Below are positions 1-5,008 of a stretch of 5,151 bases of DNA, one piece after another. Position numbers and translations under genes: made by a program. Each line of letters opens with the position of its first letter. Position 1 is the first letter of the stretch. Under the pieces are notes generated by a model that saw nothing but the letters and a program-made list of their open reading frames with translations, ran no database searches and had not been told where the DNA came from. Origin of the DNA: Euryarchaeota archaeon UBA463 (GTDB lineage: Archaea; Thermoplasmatota; Poseidoniia; Poseidoniales; Thalassarchaeaceae). Location: contig DAOI01000030.1 in the NCBI GenBank assembly GCA_002501805.1, positions 9,666 through 14,816 on the forward strand. Direction: 5' to 3'.

Positions 1-404
1 GCAGTGATTTTCATCCATGGACTATCGTGGTTGTAGTGCCACCCCTGATAGGTTCCACGATTTGTCTCCTCACCACGAGCATTCATACCGCCGTTCATTC
101 CATCATGGAAAGTCATTATCTCGGAGTTCTGATCTGCTAGGTTCTGCATTCGCTGTTTCATTGTGAAGTAGTCGTGATATTCTCTGAACTGAACTCTACT
201 ATCGCCTCCCCATGGGAAGACTTGGAACGAGTACTCGTCAGACCAGATATCTTGAGGAGCCAGTCCTGTCTCGGCGTCCTGAGCTGCGGCGGGGGCAATG
301 AGGGAGGCTGGTGCGAGTACTGAAAGAAGCAGAGGAAGGAGCATGGCCATTACAGTGGTGCCCTGGCTTTTTCTAGCCCCTTTCCTGTCCTCTCGAGTCG
401 TCAT
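1..404 (-). CDS. Secreted protein, probable M14 zinc carboxypeptidase (N-terminal part)
   Basis: Partial gene: 134 codons are present and the rest lies beyond the left edge. Starting at the ATG at 404 gives a basic N-terminus (MTTREDRKGARK), a hydrophobic segment at about residues 19-38 rich in Leu/Ala/Pro, and an APAAAQD cleavage site after about residue 41, which is a typical Sec signal peptide. In-frame ATGs at 350 and 344 would keep the hydrophobic core but lose the charged region, so 404 is preferred. The mature part carries REYHDYFTMKQRMQNLA (about 74-90) followed by SEIMTFHDG and SPWMKIT. This resembles the start of M14 metallocarboxypeptidase domains (Tyr-His-x-Tyr, a helix, 'P-x-I-v', then a strand). 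The zinc ligands (HxxE and a later His) would lie off the window, so the enzyme class is inferred. Secreted peptidases fit the known protein-degrading lifestyle of Marine Group II. It is transcribed divergently from the mscS-like gene. Confidence 0.6.
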   Translation of the reverse strand, partial: MTTREDRKGARKSQGTTVMAMLLPLLLSVLAPASLIAPAAAQDAETGLAPQDIWSDEYSFQVFPWGGDSRVQFREYHDYFTMKQRMQNLADQNSEIMTFHDGMNGGMNARGEETNRGTYQGWHYNHDSPWMKIT

Positions 405-448
405 GTATGACAATGCGAAAGGAGGTCACGTATTGAATCCCTCGTTAA

Positions 449-465
449 CCGGTCCTTAGGACCGG
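449..465. promoter_or_regulatory. Perfect inverted repeat in divergent intergenic region
   Basis: CCGGTCC-TTA-GGACCGG: 7-bp arms with a 3-nt spacer, lying between the divergent peptidase-like gene and the mscS-like gene. It sits just upstream of the TTTATGA box proposed for the mscS-like gene. This is the usual place for an operator bound by a dimeric regulator, or it could be a short hairpin. The symmetry is plain in the sequence; the function is inferred. Confidence 0.4.
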
Positions 466-469
466 GCGG

Positions 470-478
470 GGTTTATGA
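470..478 (+). promoter_or_regulatory. TATA-like box for the mscS-like gene
   Basis: GTTTATGAG, the most AT-rich stretch in a GC-rich context, is centred about 26 nt before the ATG at 501. That is the spacing of an archaeal TATA box to a leaderless start. The match to the consensus is only moderate and no separate BRE is evident. Confidence 0.35.
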
Positions 479-500
479 GTGGGTGCCTGTCGCCCAAATC

Positions 501-1580
501 ATGGAACAACTGGATGAGTTCATGTCGGGAGACACGGTTTTGGCGGGTTTCTCTGGTGGAACGATGATAGTGATGGCTGTAGTGATCGCCATCAGCGCAA
601 TTGTTGGTTTTGCCTCCAGGAGGATACTTTTCCCTAGGCTGATGAGTCTGATATCAAAGACAGAAAGGATTGACGGGAGGTCGCTGTTGGCTCCTGCTTC
701 TCTGGGCTGGATGATTGGATTCTTGGTCTTCACGCTAGCGATAGATTGGCTGGTTTCGAATACCAATCCGATATGGGATGAGGGCTCTGTTGAACGTCTG
801 AATTCTTACGCGTACGCTGGCTTCGTACTGCTTATGCTTGTGGCCGCCTATCGTTTAGTTGACTACTTGGACGCTTTCATTGTGGTAGAAGGGGAGAATC
901 TAGCTGCCAGGAGATCACTTGCCAGCGTGGCGGAGTCGGTTGGAAGGGTGGCGGTCGTCGTCACTGGTGTCTTCATGATGGCCGGGCTCGCAGGGGTAAA
1001 TCTGAGTGGGCTCATCGCCGGACTGGGAATTACCGGTCTCGCACTAGCTCTGGCTGCTAAGGACACGGTGGCGAATATATTTGGAGCCATAAGCATCCTA
1101 ATTGACCAGCCATTCAATGTGGGGGACTGGATTATTGTAGATGGGGTAGAGGGAGAGGTAGTGACCATAGCCCTGAGGACAACTCTGATCAGAACCAGCG
1201 CTGATACCCTAGTCACCGTTCCCAACTCTAACATCACTAACTCCTCTGTTGAGAATTTTAGCCAGAGGAGATTCAGGAGGATAAAGCCATCATACGAGTT
1301 TGAGGCTAGTAGCGACCAGGAATCGATAAAGAGCTTCTGCAGTTCTCTTCTGGAGCAGGTAACGTCTGATCCCAGGTCGATGAAGAAGGATGACTCCTGG
1401 GTGAGGATAAGCTCAGTGGGACCCTCCAAGATCATTGTTCAGACCAACTTCTACTGTGATTCCTCCGCTAAGTCCGAGAGGGAAATGAAGGAGGATGTCG
1501 CGTTGATGGCAAAATCCAGAGCGAGCGAGTTTGGATTGAAGTTCCACGAGCCTAGATTCAGGGAAAGTCACACCGTCTGA
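501..1580 (+). CDS. Small-conductance mechanosensitive channel, MscS family
   Basis: A membrane channel that opens under bilayer tension and releases solutes during hypo-osmotic shock. Numbering from the ATG at 501 (359 aa), hydrophobic helices lie at about 20-41, 65-86, 103-122 and 147-166. The pore helix pair at about 167-199 is rich in Gly/Ala (GLIAGLGITGLALALAAKD) and ends in NIFGAISILI. The conserved beta domain follows at about 205-256 (FNVGDWI, DGVEGEV, TVPNSNI, NFSQR), then a soluble alpha/beta vestibule domain to the C-terminus. These motifs match E. coli MscS TM3 and its beta domain closely. There is at least one more N-terminal helix than in E. coli MscS, as in larger family members. 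A GTG at 483 would add six residues; 501 is preferred because a TATA-like box lies about 26 nt upstream and no ribosome binding site serves 483. It is followed 9 nt later by gpmA, so the two are probably co-transcribed. Confidence 0.93.
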   Translation: MEQLDEFMSGDTVLAGFSGGTMIVMAVVIAISAIVGFASRRILFPRLMSLISKTERIDGRSLLAPASLGWMIGFLVFTLAIDWLVSNTNPIWDEGSVERLNSYAYAGFVLLMLVAAYRLVDYLDAFIVVEGENLAARRSLASVAESVGRVAVVVTGVFMMAGLAGVNLSGLIAGLGITGLALALAAKDTVANIFGAISILIDQPFNVGDWIIVDGVEGEVVTIALRTTLIRTSADTLVTVPNSNITNSSVENFSQRRFRRIKPSYEFEASSDQESIKSFCSSLLEQVTSDPRSMKKDDSWVRISSVGPSKIIVQTNFYCDSSAKSEREMKEDVALMAKSRASEFGLKFHEPRFRESHTV

Positions 1581-1583
1581 GGT
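1579..1583 (+). promoter_or_regulatory. Shine-Dalgarno site of gpmA overlapping the upstream stop codon
   Basis: GAGGT begins inside the TGA stop of the mscS-like gene and is separated from the gpmA ATG by six bases (AATCGA). It fixes the gpmA start and suggests translational coupling. None of the other complete genes here has a site this clear, consistent with SD use being limited to internal operon genes. Confidence 0.7.
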
Positions 1584-1589
1584 AATCGA

Positions 1590-2192
1590 ATGGGGATACT
1601 CGTTCTTATCAGGCATGGCCAGTCAGTATGGAATGCTGAGAATAGATTCACCGGATGGACGGATGTCGATCTTTCTGATAGAGGGGTAGAGGAAGCAAAG
1701 GAAGCGGGTGATCTTCTTTCAGAGATACCGTTCGATGTAGTGCACACCAGTGGACTCAAGAGGGCGCAGAGGACAGCTGAGATTATCATTAGCAGGAGTA
1801 CTTTCTCGGGGAATATCCCGGTAATCAAGGATGAGCTACTGAACGAGAGGCACTATGGGGACCTACAAGGACTGAACAAGGCAGAGACGGCTGAGATTCA
1901 CGGTGCAGAGCAGGTTCATATCTGGAGGAGGTCTTTCGATATCCCCCCTCCTGGTGGCGAGAGTCTGAAGATGAATGCCGCGAGAACAGTCCCCTACTTC
2001 GCGAAGACTATAATGGGAGATCTGGAAGCCGGCAAGAATGTTCTCATTTCGGCCCACGGTAACTCTCTGAGATCTATTGTCATGCATATCGAGTCGATAA
2101 GTCCGGAAGACATTGTCTCAGTTGAGATTCCCACTGGAAAGCCACTGTTCTACAAATTCGAAGATGGTCAAATCACTAGAGAAGATCTATGA
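1590..2192 (+). CDS. gpmA: 2,3-bisphosphoglycerate-dependent phosphoglycerate mutase (short form)
   Basis: Interconverts 3- and 2-phosphoglycerate in glycolysis and gluconeogenesis, in the cytosol, through a phosphohistidine intermediate. The histidine phosphatase signature LIRHGQSVWNAENRFTGW is at residues 5-22, with the nucleophile His9 and Arg8. TSGLKRAQRT (53-62) supplies a phosphate-binding Arg. NERHYGDLQGLNKAET (85-100) carries the acid Glu86 and is nearly identical to the bacterial enzyme. SAHGNSLR (154-161) supplies the second catalytic His156, and EIPTGKPL (179-186) is the conserved C-terminal motif. At 200 aa it is about 50 shorter than E. coli GpmA: the loop after the WRR-x-F motif (about residues 112-125) passes directly from FDIPPPGG to ESL, lacking the roughly 25-residue insert, and the C-terminal tail is short. 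All catalytic residues are kept, so it should be active. It is the second gene of a pair with the mscS-like gene. Its last 6 bp overlap the convergent SRPBCC gene. Confidence 0.95.
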   Translation: MGILVLIRHGQSVWNAENRFTGWTDVDLSDRGVEEAKEAGDLLSEIPFDVVHTSGLKRAQRTAEIIISRSTFSGNIPVIKDELLNERHYGDLQGLNKAETAEIHGAEQVHIWRRSFDIPPPGGESLKMNAARTVPYFAKTIMGDLEAGKNVLISAHGNSLRSIVMHIESISPEDIVSVEIPTGKPLFYKFEDGQITREDL

Positions 2193-2687
2193 GAACCACG
2201 GATGCTTTCCGAAGTGATTTCTCGGAATCTTCTTCTTATTCTCGATTTGCCATTTGAATCCCCTGGTGACAGAGAATAGGTACTTCCTCAATTTAGGTCT
2301 GATGTAGAAAAAATAAGCCAAGGATGCGGTTACTCTATTCCAATCAGAAAGAAGGTGTGGATGGACTCTTATTTTGAGGGTGGATCTTTCTTCACTAATC
2401 TCTGAGATTGACCATTCCACGAACGACTGTCTTCCGCCGTCTCTACCTATCATCAGAGAATATCCATCGCCCTCTTCCCAAGTCTTGAATTTTCTGACTA
2501 GCACGAATCCGTTGAGATACTCCAAGGTGTCTACCGATCCCTCTCCGGGCCAATTCTGAACTGTATTCTCTTGGCAGAATGGATGCGCGTCGTTTAGGTT
2601 GCCCGGTGAGCTAATCGCATTCCAGACCACTGGCTTGGGGGCGTCTATGTCAACTGAGTTCTCAGCATAGAATGGCCATCCTCTCAT
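2187..2687 (-). CDS. SRPBCC (START/polyketide cyclase-like) domain protein
   Basis: A 166-aa cytosolic protein forming one SRPBCC (helix-grip, hydrophobic-ligand-binding) domain. The N-terminal strand and helix read NSVDIDAPKPVVWNAISSP (10-28), the classic 'v-I-dAP-e-vW-a-isd' opening. Central strands include SVDTLEYLNG and a Trp-rich segment near 88-94. A long C-terminal helix at about 124-150 reads YIRPKLRKYLFSVTRGFKW, followed by a tail ending PRNHFGKHPWFS. I associate both this helix and the N-x-FG-x-HPWFS tail with a subgroup of SRPBCC proteins of unknown ligand. No catalytic residues can be assigned. The ATG at 2687 lacks an SD, but a TCTAAATCTAAA box is centred about 23 nt upstream, suggesting a leaderless transcript. 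It lies downstream of the rhodopsin on the same strand with a hairpin between, and converges on gpmA with a 6-bp overlap. Confidence 0.8.
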   Translation of the reverse strand: MRGWPFYAENSVDIDAPKPVVWNAISSPGNLNDAHPFCQENTVQNWPGEGSVDTLEYLNGFVLVRKFKTWEEGDGYSLMIGRDGGRQSFVEWSISEISEERSTLKIRVHPHLLSDWNRVTASLAYFFYIRPKLRKYLFSVTRGFKWQIENKKKIPRNHFGKHPWFS

Positions 2688-2704
2688 AGAAGTAGGAGAA
2701 GGAG

Positions 2705-2716
2705 TTTAGATTTAGA
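2705..2716 (-). promoter_or_regulatory. TATA-like box for the SRPBCC gene
   Basis: On the minus strand this reads TCTAAATCTAAA, within an imperfect 6-bp tandem (TTTAGA units on the plus strand). Its centre is about 23 nt before the ATG at 2687, the same spacing as the much clearer box in front of the rhodopsin. It lies between the start codon and the upstream hairpin, so the gene probably has its own promoter. Confidence 0.35.
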
Positions 2717-2726
2717 TTAGTGTGTT

Positions 2727-2757
2727 TCCGGACGGCCGGATTTACCGACCGCCCGGA
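2727..2757 (-). terminator. 13-bp GC-rich hairpin after the rhodopsin gene
   Basis: Plus-strand arms 2727-2739 and 2745-2757 surround a 5-nt loop (ATTTA). Read as minus-strand RNA all 13 positions pair, two of them as G-U wobbles (2732/2752 and 2736/2748). Read as plus-strand RNA those two positions become A-C mismatches. The structure therefore fits best as the 3' end of the leftward rhodopsin mRNA, about 40 nt past its stop. No T tract follows on the minus strand, while T runs (2763-2767, 2790-2793) follow on the plus strand. Terminator, 3'-stability hairpin and processing site are all possible. Confidence 0.45.
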
Positions 2758-2798
2758 TTACGTTTTTACCTTGGTTTCTACAATTATCGTTTTACCGA

Positions 2799-3599
2799 TT
2801 ATTCCATCTTTGCAGCGTACCAGATCATCATACCGAACGCGCCCTTGTTGACCAAGTCAGCGACGTTGTATAGGATGTTCATGTCGTCTGTTCCCATGCC
2901 ATCGATGGTTCCAGCTCCCATTAGGTATCCTAGTGGGTAGATTGCCCAGCCTACAGTTACAATCATCCTCATTGAGTTGAATGCATACTGAACGCTTGGG
3001 CTACCAGTCTCTGAAGCCTCCTTGACATCTCCGGACCATAGCTCGTACAGGATGTATCCCCATCCAAGCATTCCGATGAACCACCAAACTGTGGAGGATA
3101 GCTCTAGAGTACCATCCATTGCTCCGGACTCACCGAAGAATCCAGCCACTAGCATGACGATGGATGCTCCCATTAGGTTCCTGAACATGGCGAAAGTTCC
3201 CACACCGATAGCGGCTAGGATTAGGTAGAACTCAACGACTTGCAGTGGTACTGTGATTAGCCAGTCGATGTACCTGTAGACTAGAGGAGATCCGTCTCCC
3301 ATTGCCCATACTTCTCTCATGTATGTGTAGTGGTACCATGCCACACCAGTGACCAGAGCGGCCACAGTCATGGATGTCTTCCACTTGTCAGGGACGTTCT
3401 GCCTCTCGATGAGGAAGAACACGGTGAAAGCTAGCATCATCGCTGTTGCGATCCAGAAGCTTATCCCCACCCAGTCATCATTAGCGAGTGCAGTTGTTGC
3501 AGCGCTAACGGTCTGCGTTCCAACCACTAGCATAGCCAACAATGCACTGAGCGCTACTTTCGTTCTTGTTGCATTTGAATAGGGCTTGTTCAATCCCAT
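2799..3599 (-). CDS. Proteorhodopsin, light-driven proton pump, predicted blue-absorbing
   Basis: A seven-helix retinal protein that exports protons in light. Numbered from the ATG at 3599 (266 aa). A signal-peptide-like segment (about 14-33, ending TVSA) precedes helices at about 44-65, 74-95, 106-128, 135-154, 168-187, 206-228 and 240-264. Key residues: His90 in WYHYTYMR (partner of the acceptor), Arg109 and Asp112 in YRYIDWLITVPLQ (proton acceptor), Glu123 (proton donor), and Lys252 in NVADLVNKGAFG (Schiff base). The acceptor/donor pair D...E marks a proton pump, not a sodium or chloride pump. Gln120 occupies the green/blue tuning site (position 105 of green proteorhodopsin), where Gln gives blue absorption. 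An in-frame ATG at 3614 would add MVPRH, but a strong TATA box overlaps that region, so 3599 is preferred. Retinal synthesis genes are not in the window. The sequence style fits Marine Group II rhodopsins. Confidence 0.97.
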   Translation of the reverse strand: MGLNKPYSNATRTKVALSALLAMLVVGTQTVSAATTALANDDWVGISFWIATAMMLAFTVFFLIERQNVPDKWKTSMTVAALVTGVAWYHYTYMREVWAMGDGSPLVYRYIDWLITVPLQVVEFYLILAAIGVGTFAMFRNLMGASIVMLVAGFFGESGAMDGTLELSSTVWWFIGMLGWGYILYELWSGDVKEASETGSPSVQYAFNSMRMIVTVGWAIYPLGYLMGAGTIDGMGTDDMNILYNVADLVNKGAFGMMIWYAAKME

Positions 3600-3618
3600 G
3601 TGTCTGGGAACCATATTT

Positions 3619-3626
3619 AATATAAA
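3619..3626 (-). promoter_or_regulatory. TATA box of the proteorhodopsin gene
   Basis: On the minus strand TTTATATT, inside an AT-only run TTTTTATATTAAATA (3614-3628), is the strongest TATA match in the window. Its centre is about 23 nt upstream of the ATG at 3599 but only about 8 nt upstream of the ATG at 3614. Archaeal transcription starts roughly 22-27 nt from the box centre, so the mRNA would begin at or next to the ATG at 3599 and be leaderless. Confidence 0.65.
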
Positions 3627-3670
3627 AAGTGATGTTAAGCTTTGACCCTAATTACGTATTCATTGCCTTC

Positions 3671-4927
3671 TTACACATCAGTGAAGGGGCTTTCTGGGGA
3701 GGGGGACATGGCCCTGTACGTTTTGAGGCAGAAGTATCCTGCTGCGAAGAAAGCTAGAGGTGGTATCATCTCTGTCAGAGAAGGTGGAAACTGATTGATC
3801 AGTGTGCTGGCCCCAAAGAAGAAGGCCATGAAGGATAGTGCTGCGAAAGTCCTGTTGTTGAACATCTTCTTCTGATACATCTTGACGTATTGCAGAGTAT
3901 CTATGGCAGGCTGAGGGGCGCCGGATTGATTCGAGGATGCTTCAAGAACATCCATCAAGCACTGCTCATACTCCCAAATTGCGATCCCCCCTCTGTGAGA
4001 GTAGAAGGCGTTCTCTGAAGTCCACTCATCTGGTGCGGTTTCTCTCCATCCGCCGATCAAGGCCATTCTGAGTTCCTTTAGCTGGAGGTTGGTTGATACT
4101 CTGTGATGTATCCTGGAGAGATCGTGCACTAGGGATGCCAAATCCCTCATGGCAGGCTTCTCGGACTCATGTGGGATTAGTGCGTCTGATAATCTGGGGG
4201 ACCCTATCCTCAGTGTATCTCCAGAAAAATCTGAAATCCTTACATCAAGTAATGAAACCGTGCATGGTTGCTCTTTAGTGTAGGGTGCCCTCCAGATAAA
4301 CTGGGCTCGAAGTAACCCCTCAATTTTCTCGTTCCTGGAATTCCATCTCTTTTGGTCGGGTGGTAATTCCCTTAACTTCCTCATCGAGGAGTGAAATGTA
4401 CCTAAGCACTTTCCCATGTCTCCAAGTATCCCTTGACAGGACTCCAGATCATTTTCTTGGAGTGCCTTTACTAGTGCGTCCTCGGAGTTTTCATCTTTGG
4501 AAATCGATCTTCTCAGGATAATGACATCTCTATCGTCCCAAGAGTAGCCTCCCAATGGGACATCGGAACCATCTGGGGCGTTTTTCGATCTAACTTTCAG
4601 TAAGCCGTCCGAACCCCAAGGAAGAAACTCCGCAATCCAATCTTCCTCGGCCTCAATTACTGCAACTATGCCTCTTTCAGAGTTCTCTGTTGTCAGTCTC
4701 GTCACTGATTCAGGGGAAGGGACCTCTCCCCATGATTGGAGTCCATTGACAATCTCTCTCCAATCCTCCGGTGATTTCATGGAAATTGGCTCGATTAGTT
4801 CTGCCTTTATTCCTGTGAGGCCATGCATTCCCACTACTTTGATGGGATGAAATCCAGGAGGAGCTTCGAAGCTGGGTGTTACCTGCCTCAAGGCCTGAGG
4901 CCTCCACATTGGTAGCTCGCCAGACAT
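3671..4927 (-). CDS. Unrecognised protein: kinase-like cytosolic part with two C-terminal membrane helices
   Basis: I do not recognise this 418-aa protein by name. Residues 1 to about 355 are hydrophilic with no signal peptide. Two hydrophobic helices follow at about 360-377 and 386-403, separated by a short Pro-rich turn, then a tail SPSPESPFTDV. This looks like a C-terminal hairpin anchor with both ends cytosolic. Several segments recall the aminoglycoside-phosphotransferase/maltokinase fold: DVIILRRSIS (134-143) like the N-lobe edge strand, LGDMGKCLGTFHSSM (168-182) like 'lG..la.lH', LLDVRISDF (226-234) where HGDxxxxN is expected, and RDLASLVHDLSRI (261-273) like the 'DLA.ll.dl' helix. The catalytic-loop His-Gly and Asn and the metal-binding Asp are not conserved, so if related it is probably a pseudokinase. 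A second ATG lies at 4909. It is 71 nt upstream of the rhodopsin start, on the same strand, and divergent from the HAD-motif gene. Confidence 0.75.
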   Translation of the reverse strand: MSGELPMWRPQALRQVTPSFEAPPGFHPIKVVGMHGLTGIKAELIEPISMKSPEDWREIVNGLQSWGEVPSPESVTRLTTENSERGIVAVIEAEEDWIAEFLPWGSDGLLKVRSKNAPDGSDVPLGGYSWDDRDVIILRRSISKDENSEDALVKALQENDLESCQGILGDMGKCLGTFHSSMRKLRELPPDQKRWNSRNEKIEGLLRAQFIWRAPYTKEQPCTVSLLDVRISDFSGDTLRIGSPRLSDALIPHESEKPAMRDLASLVHDLSRIHHRVSTNLQLKELRMALIGGWRETAPDEWTSENAFYSHRGGIAIWEYEQCLMDVLEASSNQSGAPQPAIDTLQYVKMYQKKMFNNRTFAALSFMAFFFGASTLINQFPPSLTEMIPPLAFFAAGYFCLKTYRAMSPSPESPFTDV

Positions 4928-4954
4928 CCTTATCAGTATGAGGAGAGGGTTTCT

Positions 4955-4965
4955 GTATTCATAGA
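4955..4965. promoter_or_regulatory. AT-rich box between divergent genes, possible shared promoter core
   Basis: GTATTCATAGA is the only AT-rich stretch in the roughly 80-bp divergent intergenic region. Its centre is about 33 nt from the 418-aa gene start at 4927 on the minus strand, and about 31 nt from the in-frame ATG at 4991 on the plus strand. Either or both transcripts could use it as a TATA-like element with a very short leader. Weak consensus match. Confidence 0.25.
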
Positions 4966-5008
4966 ATCGGTAGCGAAGGCTTGATTCGGGATGTGTCGAG
5001 CGGAAGGT

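Noticed and set aside
421..426. GGAGGT on the plus strand, a perfect Shine-Dalgarno core
   Set aside because: The only nearby start is a TTG whose frame stops within a few codons, and the mscS-like start is more than 50 nt away, so it serves no visible gene.
461..469. ACCGGGCGG shared with the hairpin arm at 2749-2757 (opposite strand), as a possible repeat family
   Set aside because: The shared stretch is short and GC-rich and the surrounding structures differ; two copies are not enough to call a repeat.
473..766. 97-codon open frame on the minus strand
   Set aside because: Antisense to the start of the mscS-like gene; low-complexity Ile/Thr-rich translation typical of a shadow of a membrane protein.
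863..1435. Long open frame (190 codons) on the minus strand
   Set aside because: It lies wholly antisense to the clearly coding mscS-like gene, has no family features, and its openness follows from the codon use of the real gene.
2706..2720. TTTAGA short tandem as a microsatellite-type repeat
   Set aside because: Only about two and a half units; better explained as a TATA-like element.
2722..2940. 72-codon plus-strand open frame over the hairpin and the rhodopsin 3' end
   Set aside because: Antisense to rhodopsin for most of its length, no ribosome binding site, and its N-terminal part is made from the hairpin sequence.
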